Below, piece by piece: positions 46,531 to 58,482 of a DNA stretch of 64,000 nt; position 1 is the first letter of the stretch; each line of letters opens with the position of its first letter. The notes under the pieces were generated by a model. It made no database searches. It was not told where the DNA came from and was given only the letters and a program-made list of their open reading frames with translations. Made by a program: the position numbers and the translations under genes. The stretch comes from Sphaerulina vaccinii (Eukaryota > Ascomycota > Dothideomycetes > Mycosphaerellales > Mycosphaerellaceae): NCBI GenBank assembly GCA_022570795.1, contig JAKUDP010000001.1:3596001-3660000 (forward strand). The letters run 5' to 3'.

Positions 46531-48846
46531 ATGCCGTTCGACGACCTAATTGGAACACTATCAGATGGGGATGTATCGGATGAAGAGTTTGAGGCGGAGG
46601 AGGTAGTGGAAGCTCCTGCAAAAGGGACGAAGCGAAAGAGAGAGACAGCTTCTGCGCAAAGTGCAGTGAAGAAGCAGAAAGCCGATAAAGATGCGGATCT
46701 CGATTCGGACTTTGAATTTGAGAATGAGGGAGGAGCTGCAGAATTGGACGACCTAGATGCTTGGGCAATGGCCGGGAATGGAGAAACGAACGAGCCGGGC
46801 AATATTGAGGCGATTATTGCGAGGAAACGAGCGAAAGAGGCTCCGAAAGCACCACGAAAGGACGACAGCGAGGACGAGGAGGAGGATAGCGAGGATAGTG
46901 AAGATGAGGGAATAGCAGCGGCATATGAGGAGGAGAGCGATGAGGACGAAGAAGTTGAGGCTGGCGCGGAAGACGAGGAGGAAGATCTCAGCGATGAAGA
47001 ATTCTCTACGGCAATGGAGGGCATGAATGGTGACTTTATGGGTCTTGATGAGAACAGAGAAGAAGAGGCCAGTGGCGATGAAGAGCAGGAAGATGAGGAG
47101 GCTGAAGTGGCTGCTCATGTGCCCCACCCGGACGATCTAGCAGAGGAGTCTGGCTCGGAAGCTGCAGAGGACATCGTGGAGAAGGAGAAGCGCAACAAGT
47201 TCTTCGCCAACGACGAGAAGAGCTCAAACCCGGCCGCCACAGCATTCCACACCATGAATCTATCAAGACCGATTCTGCGCGGTCTGGCATCAGTGGGCTT
47301 CGACAAGCCAACACCAATCCAAGCCAAGAGTATACCAGTTGCGCTGGAAGGCCGTGATCTCGTCGGAGGAGCTGAGACTGGTTCCGGAAAAACTGGCGCA
47401 TTCATAATTCCTATCCTGGAACGACTTATGTTCAGACCGAAACGTACTGCCACCACCCGCGTAGTCATTCTTATGCCTACTCGTGAACTGGCGCTACAAT
47501 GTTTCAGTGTGGCAAAGAAGTTGGCAGCATTCACAGACATCACTTTCGGACAGGCAATTGGTGGTTTGAACCTGCGCGAACAGGAGAAGGCGCTCAAGCT
47601 TCGGCCAGACATTGTAATTGCTACTCCTGGTCGGTTTATTGACTTGGAACGAAACAGCACAGGTTTCGATGTCAGCACAGTGGAGATTCTGGTTCTGGAC
47701 GAAGCCGATCGTATGCTCGAAGAAGGATTCGCAGATGAGCTGAATGAGATCTTGACCAAGATCCCAAAGTCGCGTCAAACCATGCTTTTCTCTGCTACAA
47801 TGACCACGAAAGTCGATGACTTGATCCGCTCCGGTCTGCAGCGTCCTGTACGTCTCATGGTTGACTCTCAACAACAAACCGTCAAAGGTCTTGTCCAAGA
47901 ATTCGTTCGTCTACGTCCAGGCAGAGAAAAGAAGCGACTCGCCTACCTCATGTACCTCTGCGAAAAAGTCTACACAGACCGCGTAATCATCTTCTTTCGC
48001 CAGAAGAAGGAAGCTCATCGCGTGCGTGTAATCTTCGCACTCGCAGGACTCAAAGCCGCCGAATTACACGGAACTCTGTCTCAGGAACAACGTATCAACG
48101 CGATCGAATCCTTTCGAACAGGCAAAGCTGGGTTCCTCCTCGCAACCGATCTTGCCTCCCGTGGTCTGGATATCAAGGGCATAGAGACCGTCATCAACTA
48201 CGAAGCACCCCAATCCCACGAGATCTACCTCCATCGTGTTGGCCGTACAGCTCGTGCAGGCCGAACAGGTCGTTCATGCACACTTGCGGCAGAACCTGAT
48301 CGCAAAGTCGTGAAAGCTGCAGTCAAAGCTGGGAAAGCTCAAGGCGCAGTCATCAAGCAACGCACGATCGAATCTGCTGACGCAGACGCCTGGCACTCAA
48401 GAATCGAAGCCATGGCCGACGAAATCGAAGAGGTGCTCCGCGAAGAGAAGGAAGAGAAAGCTCTCAACGTCGTGGACAAACAGCTCTCGAAAGCAGACAA
48501 CATGGTCAAGTACGAAGATGAGATCAAGTCCAGACCAAAGAAGACCTGGTTCGAAAGTGAAGCAGATAAACAAGCAGCCAAAGACCGAGGCCGAGCACTT
48601 CTGAACGGCGCTGAAGCTATGGAAACCAAGAAGAAGAAGGGTGGGAAACTCTCCAACAAAGATCGCAAGAAGTTACAAGATAAGGATGATCGAAAGTCTG
48701 GTGGTGAATGGAAGCTCGGCAAGAAAGCCACTCTTCAAGCTAAGGAGAGTAGTGATAAGAGGTTGGCGAAAGTTAGTAAGCAGAGAGAGAAGGATAAGGC
48801 TAGAGGGAAGGATAGTAAGGCTAAGTATATCAAGGGGCGGAAATAA
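46531..48846 (+). CDS. drs1: ATP-dependent RNA helicase Drs1 (DEAD-box, 60S ribosome biogenesis)
   Basis: A single-exon 771-aa DEAD-box helicase. The acidic N-terminal part (about 1-210, with long Glu/Asp runs) is typical of Drs1/DDX27. The core has the Q motif (GFDKPTPIQ), motif I AETGSGKTG (281-289), PTRELALQ, TPGRF, motif II DEAD (390-393), SAT, the helicase C part LLATDLASRGLDIKGI, and motif VI HRVGRTARAGRTG (from 568). The C-terminal tail is Lys-rich with WFESEADKQAAK, also typical. Drs1 acts in the nucleolus in assembly of the large ribosomal subunit. The ATG at 46531 (MPFDDLIGTL) is the first in frame. Confidence 0.93.
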   Translation: MPFDDLIGTLSDGDVSDEEFEAEEVVEAPAKGTKRKRETASAQSAVKKQKADKDADLDSDFEFENEGGAAELDDLDAWAMAGNGETNEPGNIEAIIARKRAKEAPKAPRKDDSEDEEEDSEDSEDEGIAAAYEEESDEDEEVEAGAEDEEEDLSDEEFSTAMEGMNGDFMGLDENREEEASGDEEQEDEEAEVAAHVPHPDDLAEESGSEAAEDIVEKEKRNKFFANDEKSSNPAATAFHTMNLSRPILRGLASVGFDKPTPIQAKSIPVALEGRDLVGGAETGSGKTGAFIIPILERLMFRPKRTATTRVVILMPTRELALQCFSVAKKLAAFTDITFGQAIGGLNLREQEKALKLRPDIVIATPGRFIDLERNSTGFDVSTVEILVLDEADRMLEEGFADELNEILTKIPKSRQTMLFSATMTTKVDDLIRSGLQRPVRLMVDSQQQTVKGLVQEFVRLRPGREKKRLAYLMYLCEKVYTDRVIIFFRQKKEAHRVRVIFALAGLKAAELHGTLSQEQRINAIESFRTGKAGFLLATDLASRGLDIKGIETVINYEAPQSHEIYLHRVGRTARAGRTGRSCTLAAEPDRKVVKAAVKAGKAQGAVIKQRTIESADADAWHSRIEAMADEIEEVLREEKEEKALNVVDKQLSKADNMVKYEDEIKSRPKKTWFESEADKQAAKDRGRALLNGAEAMETKKKKGGKLSNKDRKKLQDKDDRKSGGEWKLGKKATLQAKESSDKRLAKVSKQREKDKARGKDSKAKYIKGRK

Positions 48847-49542
48847 GGATGTTTCTGCGCGTGGAGAAGGGCATTGTTCCGGTGGTTGCTGTTTTCAGCA
48901 GACACTGGCGAGCAGAGATAGTTCTACTTCCGGACAACGCAACTCTGTCAACAACGTCGAGCTAGGGACTAATACAACCTCGATTCGATACGCCGGACAC
49001 TCACCATAACACACCCTATTCCGCAGCCAATACATTCACGTTCCAAGATGCAACTCTGCACTCTCATCCCCACCTTCTGCGCCATCAATAGCATGGGGCG
49101 TATGTCAAACTTCGACCACAACTCCACATCTCTAACACACCCCATATTGACACGAGCCTTAGACCTGTATCTCAGTCAGTACGGCTACTGCTCGGGCGCC
49201 GGCGACCACAATCTATGTGCTTGCAAGAATGTCAACTTGGATGGATGGATGAATGGGTGGATAGGGATATGGATATGGCATTGATAGGAGGTCAGGATCG
49301 GAAGTGTCCGCGGGGTGGAGGGAAATGTGATGCTTTGGAGGATGGGAGTGCGGATTGTTGGTAGCAGGAGTGGAAGAGAATTCTTGTACAGTGTGAAGGC
49401 GAAGGAGTGGTACACGGGTACTCTCGATTTGCGGTGGTATAAAAGGTGAAGTGCTCTGCGTGGGGTTGCTCGGTTCGTTGGCATCAGCTATCAGCCTCTG
49501 CAGGCATATCCAATTGAGATTCGCATTTCTCTCGGCATGTTG
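48847..49542. other. Intergenic region
   Basis: No gene supported. A short run of GGATGGATGGATGAATGGGT-like repeats lies near 49239-49275. Confidence 0.5.
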
Positions 49543-51449
49543 TCAACGCAATGCGAATATTTCGTCCTCTCCTCCTTCGGCTCGATGCTGGCGAACAAGC
49601 TCGCCGTCCATGATACCGTGAACGTAAGCTTGTCCTAAAAGCTGATGATGATCCTCATCGATCGGGCGCAAGACAAAGGGTGTAGATTCACCGTACAGCA
49701 CTGCAACGATGTCGCCAGGCCTCGTTGCTGACGGTCCAACACCGAGACTTCCAGAAGCTGTTTTGAAGACACGTCGGTTGTGGCATGTATTAACGAAGCA
49801 TTGTTGGTAACCCATTGCTTCGCGCCGGATGACCTCTATGCTCCCAGGGTTGTTCATTGCCTCCATTAATGCAAGGCCATGGTGAGTCGTGAGGTACAGT
49901 AAGAGTGATCTGAATTCTGATAGATCAGTCACAGTGGCTGGCTCCGTTTGCGCGTTCGTGTTTGCGATGAGAGTTGAGGCAAGTCCCGGATGCGAGAAGT
50001 TTTCGATGCGGAGGTAGTCGGCTGCAAGATCAAGCGCTTCCTGGCCTCCAACGAGTTCGTGTATCTGTAATACAACAGCCACATAATCGTTCCAGATTCG
50101 CAGGTTACACACTTCTGTGGTATCTATGATCCTGCTGTAGGTCACGCCCTCGAGCCTAAGCACATCCGAGTCCTCACCCGGGCACAATCGAGACTCCTGT
50201 CCATAAGAAGCATTAAACATTCTGAATGATGATGGATCACACTCGTTGTCCCGGCTTCGGTCAAAACGAGGCACCCATGATGGAAATCCTTCCAGGTCCA
50301 GTTCACCTGAGCTTCGGTGTCTGAGGAGCTCGAATATGGAGAGCGTGTTATGTCCTTCAGATATCGCATATCGTGTAGCGTCACGATATACATGCCTGAC
50401 TGCTCTGTTGTAGTCAAGTAGCATATCGGACACTGGAGATGTTGCTTTAAGCATACCCAATAAGCCATACACCCTATCTCGAGGCTCCGTGGCTGCAATG
50501 TTCTCGGTCGTGTGGAGCAGTGTACCAAGATCCGGCAAAACCCCACGACTGGCATCATACAAGCCGCATTCGTGGTCAACAAGAACCCACATCTTAGTCA
50601 CGTTGAAATGTTGGGTAGACCGTCCTATGCCACTGCCCAATGTGCTCCGCTTGTGCTGCAGCCAAGCAGCTGCACGGACAATTTTGAGAAGATCAATCTT
50701 GTTCGGCCCACAGGTACAGACACTTTTCGGTGCGAGAACAGATTCCTGAAGGATCCACAGTCGACTTGTGTTAAGATCAGTACAGTCATGGAACAATGGA
50801 GTGATGTGTAAACCTACGAGAACCAAGGTCGTGATAAGAAATTAATGAGGCTGGTCTCATGCAGCGTGGCCTGTATGGGTTTGTTACTGTATCGTTTGAC
50901 CCATAAGTTTGGTCTTCTGTCATATATGGTGTCAAGAAAGGTGGTAAAGTCAGCCGTCTCGATCCGCATCTCTTCCCAAAGTTTTTCGATGTCCTGGAGC
51001 GCCTCAACCGAAGCATCGTCCTGCTCGCCAAGGTAGACCAGATTCTGAGTGCCGTTCTTGTAGATACGACCCATGATCGCCACTTGCTGACTGCGCTCAT
51101 CTTTGTCGGCCTGGTTGATACAGATGGCATCTAGCCACAGCACACGTGTCTCACGCTGAAATCGCACTGCCGTCAACACTTCCGCAGCGCTTGAAGGCAC
51201 ATGAAACTTCTGGCCATCGAGCACAATACGGACAGTCTTCGTGGGGCTTCCCCAGCAGTACGAGATGGTTTCGTACTGCGGGTCAGCCAGTAACGACGCA
51301 TATTGGAGACTGCACTTAATTCGTCCAGTTCCTGGTTCCAACTTCAAGAGCCTGATTTCCTGGCGTTCAACATTGAGTGACCGATATACTCCCTTGTGTT
51401 CCCGAACTTGTGATATCCAGCGATCGTAACGGCTTTTCCATCTCTCCAT
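49543..51449 (-). CDS. HET-domain protein (heterokaryon incompatibility type)
   Basis: Two exons on the minus strand (51449-50818, 50764-49543) encode 617 aa. The HET domain occupies about residues 55-225: YETISYCWGSP, then LWLDAICINQADKDERSQQV, and PWFSRLWILQE across the splice site, the three classic HET blocks. HET proteins mediate allorecognition and cell death after fusion of unlike hyphae; a partner (such as a NLR or het-c type gene) is not in view. The C-terminal part has a typical ankyrin-free tail with GDIVAVLYGESTPFVLRP, often seen in HET proteins. The 53-nt intron has a GTAGGT donor and ACAAG acceptor. Confidence 0.92.
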
Positions 51450-51778
51450 TGCTTCTCCCGAGGCTTGACACGATGACCTCTCTACCAGGTGCAGAGAGCC
51501 AAGACGCTGTCGTTAGGCGCAACAATGAGTTTCGATGGCGCTTTACAAAAGCCTGATGCTGTGTTGTTGAAGACTGAGTTGATTCTCGAAGGTGTATGTG
51601 GAGGCGACTCCTTGTCGGCAGCTAAGGAGGCAGCAGCAACTTTTCATTGGCCAGCAGAAAGCCATATGCAGCCCGATGTGGCTGTGTATCATCACATCAC
51701 AAGCCGCCAGTAATGAGCACGTGCACGAGACAATTGTTTGCAACTTCATGATGCTTTCTGTCTTTGAACATTGCCTCG
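51450..51778. other. Intergenic region
   Basis: About 330 bp between the HET gene start and the CorA-like gene stop. Nothing recognised. Confidence 0.5.
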
Positions 51779-53661
51779 TCAACTTCGCGCTGCTTCAGCT
51801 TGGGCTCTAGTTCTTGGCTTAAGTATGTGCAACTTCTGCGCCCAGTCCACTCTCAACGAAACCAGCAGTATGACAAGCGTGACTGTCCACACAGCAAAGA
51901 AGATGACCACGACAAGCCAAGCACGCGGTTCATTGCCTGATGTGATCTCAGCAATGTTCATCCCGAATATGCCAGTCGTCAATGTGAGCGGTAAGTATAT
52001 GATCGCAAGGTACGTAAGTGTGGTGGTCTGCTGAGCGAAGTTGTCTGCCCTTCTCGACATCGCTATAGCTTCTTTAGCCAGCGAATTGGCTGCATCTGAA
52101 AGTTCAACAGAACGTTCTCCTTGCTTCTTGGAGATGTCGGAGTCGAGGACTGTGATACAGCCGATCAGGAGCTGAAAAGTGCCATCGAGTTGTTTAAGGA
52201 TAGCATCCGCCTCTTTATCGAGATCTCTGTACCTATCGTGCAGCGATTCGAACGTTCTTTCGGGTCTATGGCTCTGGTCCGGTTCCAGGCCATCGTCGCC
52301 GATAGGCCGACGACGGGAAATTTGGCGATGGTGGTCAATTCTCCAGTACTGATCGTCGGAGAGCAAGTCTCGTTCTTCGTCTATGCGGTCTTTCAGATCT
52401 GCGACTGTACGGCGATAGCTTTGGAGACTCTCGAACTTCGCCATTCCCACATTAAATGTCGCTTCACGGTCTAAAGTCTCCACTTGGTGTCTCATGAATC
52501 GTACATTGATGTCCATAGTATAGAAGGAGAGTTGCCGATGAAAGACAAGATCAGCCATATCAGAGTCATGTTCGGTGAACAAGCTGTCGTTCGAGGTGAG
52601 GTGACGGAGTGTCTCCACCAAGCCGTCCTGAGCGGACGCAGCTCTGAGGTGCAGGTGAATACGATATGGACGCTTCCTTGGCAGTGGTGTCCAGTCAAAT
52701 GGCCATTCGGCCAAGGGTAGTGGGATTGCGCGGCTGTTGCCTAGTCGACCATCTCGAAAGAAGACGCCTTCTTGGGGACACAATGTTTCGTCAATGCTAG
52801 AAGTCGACGAGATGCCTTCGTCGACGAGTAGAAGGTCTGCTAACCTATCAGCTACTTGGTAGGCAGAACTGAATTGTGAGACATACGAAGATATTGATGC
52901 AATTGGTAACACGATACACGAGCTGCACGTTGCACAAAGCCCACCCCAGTAGTCTGAGTAGTCTGCTGGGATGTCACGATTAGATCCGAGTGCCACCAGC
53001 CTTTGCCGCCACGTTCTCTCGGCTCCACTCTGCGAATGCTGTGGACGAAGAATGCCGGAGGTATGTCAAACTTTGAGCCGAGTTCAGAGATCCAGGCAGC
53101 ATTGATACCAGAAACCATGAGGATAGTGTGCTCATGACTCTTGGTATGAAGTGCCGCGACCTCTGCCGCTCCTAAGGACGGATCTGTCAGCTCAACGGCG
53201 GCCTTGTTGGCTGTGCGGTACACAGCATGCACTTCACGACTAGCATCGTGTACAGTCTCCTCGAAGGCTGTGCACCGGGCCTCGTCGCCGAGATGCGTTT
53301 TCAGACGTGCCAGATACTGCTCGGGAGTACAAACAGGTGCAGCTGCAACGATGTGAGTTGCGGTGTCACGAACGAACTTGTCCCAGTCGTACACAGGTTC
53401 GCGCGATGGCGATGAATTAGTCGAGGTCTGCGAGCTCACAGAGGCCGCATCTCGATATCTGACCGGCCTTGGCCGTGAAGGCGAACGTTCCATGTAGTAC
53501 CTGTCTTGTTTGGTGTTCTCGAGCTTGCTAATGACTTTCGTGAGAGCTTCCACCAGAGCAGCCAGGGTATCTTGAGGAACTTGGACAGCAGCGTCTCTTC
53601 GCTTCCCGTCGTCATCTCCACCGCCACTTGTCTGCGTTCCAGAGTCCAGGAATTCCGCCAT
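51779..53661 (-). CDS. CorA-like Mg2+ transporter domain membrane protein
   Basis: Two exons on the minus strand (53661-52887 and about 52836-51779) give about 610 aa. The C-terminal end has the CorA pattern: a long helical region (DKEADAILKQLDGTFQLLIG onward), then TM1 ending in GIFGMN, the pore motif, and TM2 (AWLVVVIFFAVWTVTLVILLV). The N-terminal part is a large soluble domain, as in many fungal CorA-like proteins found beside ankyrin or HET genes, whose transport activity is unproven. The intron starts at GTATGT; the acceptor may be TTAG (52840) or CAG (52837), which changes one residue. The model start is the ATG at 53661. Confidence 0.83.
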
Positions 53662-53892
53662 GGCTAGAGAGTCAAATGTTGTTGCTGCTGCAAGAAAGAG
53701 GATGTGAGATGGACGCTTGTCGATCTCACCTGGATCCACTTTACGCTGTGCGACGCCAGAAAGCGGGTAATGTGCGTATCGGTTGTGCCCACGTGTGACC
53801 ATGACCATCGCCAGAAATGGATAGTGTCCACGTGCATGGGCACTTCAACACAACATCTTCCATTCTTTCCATCTACACACGTCTACTCTACT

Positions 53893-56800
53893 CTACACCC
53901 CTCTAACCTTCCTATAACTCTCCGGCCTCCACCACTGCCGAATAATCTTCCCTCCCCAAACCGGCACAAGCGCCGCTCCCAAAATCGCAGCAAACCTCCA
54001 AACAAACCCGATACTAAAGATAAACCCTTCTTCAAAATACTCTCCCAAGAACGGCACTGACCCGATGTATATCACTGCAGTAGCCACTATAGATCCAATC
54101 ATCATATAATGCCAAGTAGTAATTTCCGCTGCAACCATACATATCTCATTTATGACGAGAACACTGTAGGATACGGCGACCATTTTCTTGAATCCGACGG
54201 TTGTTAGGGGCGTGTAGTTTGGATCGGACAACGCTTCGGTGTTGTTGGCGCTGTAGGATGGCACGAGAAGTTCGGATCCGCCTTGGATTATCAGGCCTTG
54301 ATATACGCTGATAGCGACCCAGATGAAGAAGGTTTTGTAGCTTAGTGACTTGCCGAGTGTCAAGTCGCGGTAGAGTTCTGGGTAGAGGTTCGCTTCTTTC
54401 TCTTGGATGTCTTTGTCCAGCGTTAAGGAGAAGACGGGCATCATGGTATAGACTGTTGCGTAGCCGACGAGGAGCCAGTCGCGATAGAGGGCTATGGGTT
54501 CGAATTTCGATGCGATGGAGAAGACGGTTTGGCAGATCGATATGATGAGACCTCTGTGCATGACGAATTGGGCCAGTTTTGCGGATCGACGGTAGGAGTT
54601 CCGTCCATGCCAGACTAGGAGTTTGGTCAGGTGGGCGAATTGCGTTATGGAGAAATCGGCGGCTAAGGAGGCTTGTTTGCCTTCTTTGCCTACGATTCCT
54701 ACTCCGACGTCTGCGGCTTGGATCATTGAGACGTCGTTTCCGCCGTCTCCGATACAGCAGATTCGCTTCTTGGTGTATATGCGGATGAGGTGCGCGATGT
54801 CGGCCTTTTGGGTAGGGGAGCAGCGACAGGCTATTACGGCTGGAAGACGGACTGCGAGGGATATGAAGGCGTCGCGGTGGTGGGCGAGGTATAGCGCGAG
54901 GGACTGGCCATCAATCAGGAGAGCGGCGTTCGTCTGGTTGTGAAGTACACTGAGAGCATCGAGGGCTGTGTTATCTCGACGTTTGAGGTTGGCGATTGTG
55001 TGGATTCTTTGGCCTCTGGAGACGAGTTTTGAGGAGATGGCGACACAGCGCGCTGTTTCGACTTTGTCGCCTGTCAGCATCCAGATCTTGATGCCGGCGT
55101 TGCGTAAGAGCTCTAGGGAAGGTTTGACATTTGGTTGGAGTTTGTCTTCTACGCCTGTTACGCCGAGGAGTTCGAGGTTGTGTTCGAGGTGCTGCTTGAT
55201 GACGGAGGACATTGAGGCGTCGCGTCCTGCTAAGCTGAGCGAGGCTTCGGCATAGGCAGCGGAGAATATGGAATACTGTTGTGCACTTAGATTCTTTCGA
55301 CCCACGACAAGAGTCCGGAGTCCTTCTCGAGCCATGTTGTCTGTCTCTTCGTCGAGCCAATCATTAGCGGCGACGATCGAAGTCATGACTGTGTCTGCAC
55401 CTTTTTGGAAGAAGACGATCTCGCCATCTTCATCTTTGCTGTGTGAGGTGTCCCTGATGAAGCGGACAATGATGCCCATACGTTTGCTGTCGCTCGTGAA
55501 TGGGAACACATTGAGCACTTCCACTCGAACAACAGTTCTGTCGTCCCCAGTGAATTGCAATGTGATTCTTTTGCGATCGCGATGTTGCAAGCGCAGGCCG
55601 ACACTCTCAGTCCACTCCACGATGGCAATCTCATCAGGAGACGAGGCTTGATAGGAGATCTTGGGCTGTCCGCTTTCGTCTTCTTCAGTGGTAGGTGTGA
55701 CGTTGTGACACAGTGCCAGAGACAGCACAAGATCACGAACACGCAGCCCGATCTCTCGCCGAGTCCTCGTGGCACCGCTCAGAGAACTAATAACAGCTGA
55801 AGGACTGAACAGAGCACCAGCTGGCGCATCGTCAGGAAACGTAAAGGCTTGGCTGACATAGCTGATGACTTCCTCCATTGCATCGCCTCCATAGCTAACA
55901 GTGCCGACATGCACTTTGCGCAATTCCATTTCGTTTCTGGTGAGAGTGCCAGTCTTGTCGCTGAGTAAGTATTCGATCCTGCCAAGATCTTCCGGGATTG
56001 TACTCGTGCGCACGACTGTGCCCGGTATGCCTGTATCGTGGTGGATGAACCAAGCGTATACACTCTTTCCCATGTCCAGGTTGACACGAAGAGATATGGG
56101 CACGATCGTGCTAAAGAGAATTAGGAATCGCATTGCTGCAATGTACCACTTGTTATCGTCGTGTTCTTCAACACCATGTATGGCGACCAAAATCACGCTG
56201 AGTGCAGCTGTCAAGATGCATAGTATCTTGACCAAGCTGTTGATCTCCAGTTCTAGGAGACCGGTCTTTGATCGTGATGCTGATGTCGAGAGCGCTGCGC
56301 GGGTCTGCGCTCCAGTATACACCACGACTGCATGTACAGTCGTGGAAGATGCAAGGACTGTGTTAGCCCAAGCTGTGTTATCAATGTTGAGTGGCGTCGA
56401 ATTTGTCTCAGCCTGTGCTTCAGTCGGCTGGCCATTCTCTACAGGTGGATCGTACGCTCGATGTTGCTTCGCTTGCAGTTCTATCGTCCCAACAAAGTCG
56501 TTGACTCTCTTGTCAGGCTTGCCGGCCGTCACTCGTAGACGAACATATTCGCTCGCTGGTAATGTTTGCGCCAGCGGTGTAGCGAGTCGTAACTTCCAGT
56601 CCGTCTCTCCGTCAAGCTGATCGGTGCGTATGAATGCCTCGCCAGCTCCACTCGGATCTGATGAAGTTGTTTCATTGCTCAGCTCCTTCCCTTTAGCTGT
56701 CTCGCTTTGCAAATTCGGGCTCGCCGCTGTCGCTTCGTCTCCCATATCAAGCAATGCTTGCTCAGAAGACTGTGGTCGTGGCTCGTCCAAAGCAACAATA

Positions 56801-57897
56801 TCTGTCGAGAAGCTCTTCAAGATGACCACATCTGCAGGCACCCTCTGATCCTTCTCCAGTACAATCACATCGCCCACTTTCAGCTGCGCAGATGGCTTTA
56901 TGACTTCGACGACTTCCGAAGAGGGCGCCTCCACATCTTGTGTGCTGTGTTCCTCATCGGCGGCCTCCTGTAATCGTGTATCTGCTGCTGACAATCTTCT
57001 CCGCTTGCCCTTCTTCTTTTCTGATATGCTCTTGATCTTCCTTTTCTTGCTTCCGGCCCTTCCACCTGAGGCCCCGGGAGTCTCAAACCGCAGCACCTTG
57101 TATGGCTCACTGTTCGCTTCTCTGTCTCGCTTCCTCCTGTTCAGATCATCGAAAGCCTCTTTTCCGAGCGTGATCATAAGCACGAATGCTAGTGGTGCAA
57201 TATAAGTCGATAGGTACCCTATTCGAAGCGCAGGGATTATCTGGGATAGCGCAACCAGGAGAAAGTACATGTTGAAGAAGAACTTGAACTCATTGAAGAG
57301 TGTTCTCGGCAAGAATGACCAAGGCGTGTACTTCGCATTCGAGATGGCATTGGCAGGGAACCGTGTAGCCTGCTTTTGGCCAACAGTGACATTTCTCGTG
57401 GCTGCTGGGTCATGGTCGTCCTCCGGGTCCTCTTCTAGCATTGTAGGCAGCTGGATCGAGACGGATCTGCTCATGAAAGGCATGTACTGCCATATCCCTT
57501 TCCTTCGCTTGCGATTGTCTCCAAAGCCATCTAGACCAGCCTGCGAGAACTTCCTTGTGCCTCTATTCTGCTGGGAGAGCAGAGGCGCGTCATCGTAAGC
57601 AGACACTCCTGAGCTGCCTGCACTTAGCACTTTTGATCTCTCCTCATCTTCGCCAACTAGAGCCTCCAGATCATCTGCATCTTCGTTTTTCGGCCTCCTC
57701 CTTCCTCCAAATCTCAGGTTTCTCAGAGGTATTCGTGCCCCAAAGTCATAGCTGATGCGCCCAGAACTAGGCTTTCGTGAGCCTGCATTAGGTCGATCTG
57801 TCGTAGGTTGCGGGTCTAATTCATTCAGGTCCAGATCCAGATCGTCTTCATCGTCATATTGGCCATCTTGGTCTGTGGGCTTATGGTATCCGTTCAT
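53893..57897 (-). CDS. neo1: P4-type phospholipid flippase Neo1
   Basis: A single-exon 1334-aa P4-ATPase. The family features are NEFKFFFNMYFLLVALSQIIP at M1, the phosphorylation motif DKTGT with Asp647, GDGGND in the hinge (CIGDGGNDVSMIQAADVGVGI) and the C-terminal six-helix region. The Neo1/ATP9 type is suggested by the shortened N-terminal region, GKEAFDDLNRRKRDREANSEPYKV after M2 and the Lys/Arg-rich insertion (about 280-310) in the actuator domain. Neo1 works without a Cdc50 partner and flips aminophospholipids in Golgi and endosome membranes. The acidic, Gly/Arg-rich N-terminus is disordered. Its start is 585 bp from that of sec16 on the other strand. Confidence 0.93.
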   Translation of the reverse strand: MNGYHKPTDQDGQYDDEDDLDLDLNELDPQPTTDRPNAGSRKPSSGRISYDFGARIPLRNLRFGGRRRPKNEDADDLEALVGEDEERSKVLSAGSSGVSAYDDAPLLSQQNRGTRKFSQAGLDGFGDNRKRRKGIWQYMPFMSRSVSIQLPTMLEEDPEDDHDPAATRNVTVGQKQATRFPANAISNAKYTPWSFLPRTLFNEFKFFFNMYFLLVALSQIIPALRIGYLSTYIAPLAFVLMITLGKEAFDDLNRRKRDREANSEPYKVLRFETPGASGGRAGSKKRKIKSISEKKKGKRRRLSAADTRLQEAADEEHSTQDVEAPSSEVVEVIKPSAQLKVGDVIVLEKDQRVPADVVILKSFSTDIVALDEPRPQSSEQALLDMGDEATAASPNLQSETAKGKELSNETTSSDPSGAGEAFIRTDQLDGETDWKLRLATPLAQTLPASEYVRLRVTAGKPDKRVNDFVGTIELQAKQHRAYDPPVENGQPTEAQAETNSTPLNIDNTAWANTVLASSTTVHAVVVYTGAQTRAALSTSASRSKTGLLELEINSLVKILCILTAALSVILVAIHGVEEHDDNKWYIAAMRFLILFSTIVPISLRVNLDMGKSVYAWFIHHDTGIPGTVVRTSTIPEDLGRIEYLLSDKTGTLTRNEMELRKVHVGTVSYGGDAMEEVISYVSQAFTFPDDAPAGALFSPSAVISSLSGATRTRREIGLRVRDLVLSLALCHNVTPTTEEDESGQPKISYQASSPDEIAIVEWTESVGLRLQHRDRKRITLQFTGDDRTVVRVEVLNVFPFTSDSKRMGIIVRFIRDTSHSKDEDGEIVFFQKGADTVMTSIVAANDWLDEETDNMAREGLRTLVVGRKNLSAQQYSIFSAAYAEASLSLAGRDASMSSVIKQHLEHNLELLGVTGVEDKLQPNVKPSLELLRNAGIKIWMLTGDKVETARCVAISSKLVSRGQRIHTIANLKRRDNTALDALSVLHNQTNAALLIDGQSLALYLAHHRDAFISLAVRLPAVIACRCSPTQKADIAHLIRIYTKKRICCIGDGGNDVSMIQAADVGVGIVGKEGKQASLAADFSITQFAHLTKLLVWHGRNSYRRSAKLAQFVMHRGLIISICQTVFSIASKFEPIALYRDWLLVGYATVYTMMPVFSLTLDKDIQEKEANLYPELYRDLTLGKSLSYKTFFIWVAISVYQGLIIQGGSELLVPSYSANNTEALSDPNYTPLTTVGFKKMVAVSYSVLVINEICMVAAEITTWHYMMIGSIVATAVIYIGSVPFLGEYFEEGFIFSIGFVWRFAAILGAALVPVWGGKIIRQWWRPESYRKVRGV

Positions 57898-58482
57898 GCC
57901 TCATCTCATCTCATAGGGAGGAATTGTATATGTGAGGTTGTTGTTCTTCCTGTTATGCTGCTTTCAGCGTTGTATGTCCTGGCCACGTATACTGTCTCCA
58001 ATGCTATCTGTCGGGTCTGTCGGCCGTTGGTCTCGTGAAGGTGTTGTTGAAGTGGTAGGTAGTGTTGCATAGGAGAACATAAATAGCAGCCTACTTCGAC
58101 AACTGGTTCGCGTCTGTCTTCGGACCGGTCGATCATCCCATGCGCGCGATGCTCACTAAGAAAGACCTCCGATGCTCTCCTTTTAGCTGAACATCGCTAC
58201 ACTTGGGACAATTCTCTCTGGACGACTGCCGGACCATCACCTTCTGGCCTGCAATGTACTAATGTATAGCATTGGAAGACACGCGATCGGCGTTTTCGAA
58301 CTTCTTGTATAGGTGAGTCGTACAGTACAGGGATCATCATACATTGTCACGGGCCAGCTGGCCTCGGCTTTCAAACACCACTTCATCTACACCAATACGG
58401 CATGGAGAGAGACTGATAGAGATGCGCTGCAGTACCTTCGCCTTTGCGCTTCCTGCGATAATAGTTTGACCGAGTCGCGAGG
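57898..58482. promoter_or_regulatory. Divergent promoter of neo1 and sec16
   Basis: A 585-bp interval separates the two start codons on opposite strands, and both genes act in secretory membrane traffic. No gene or specific operator is recognised in it. Shared regulation is possible but not shown by the sequence. Confidence 0.5.
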
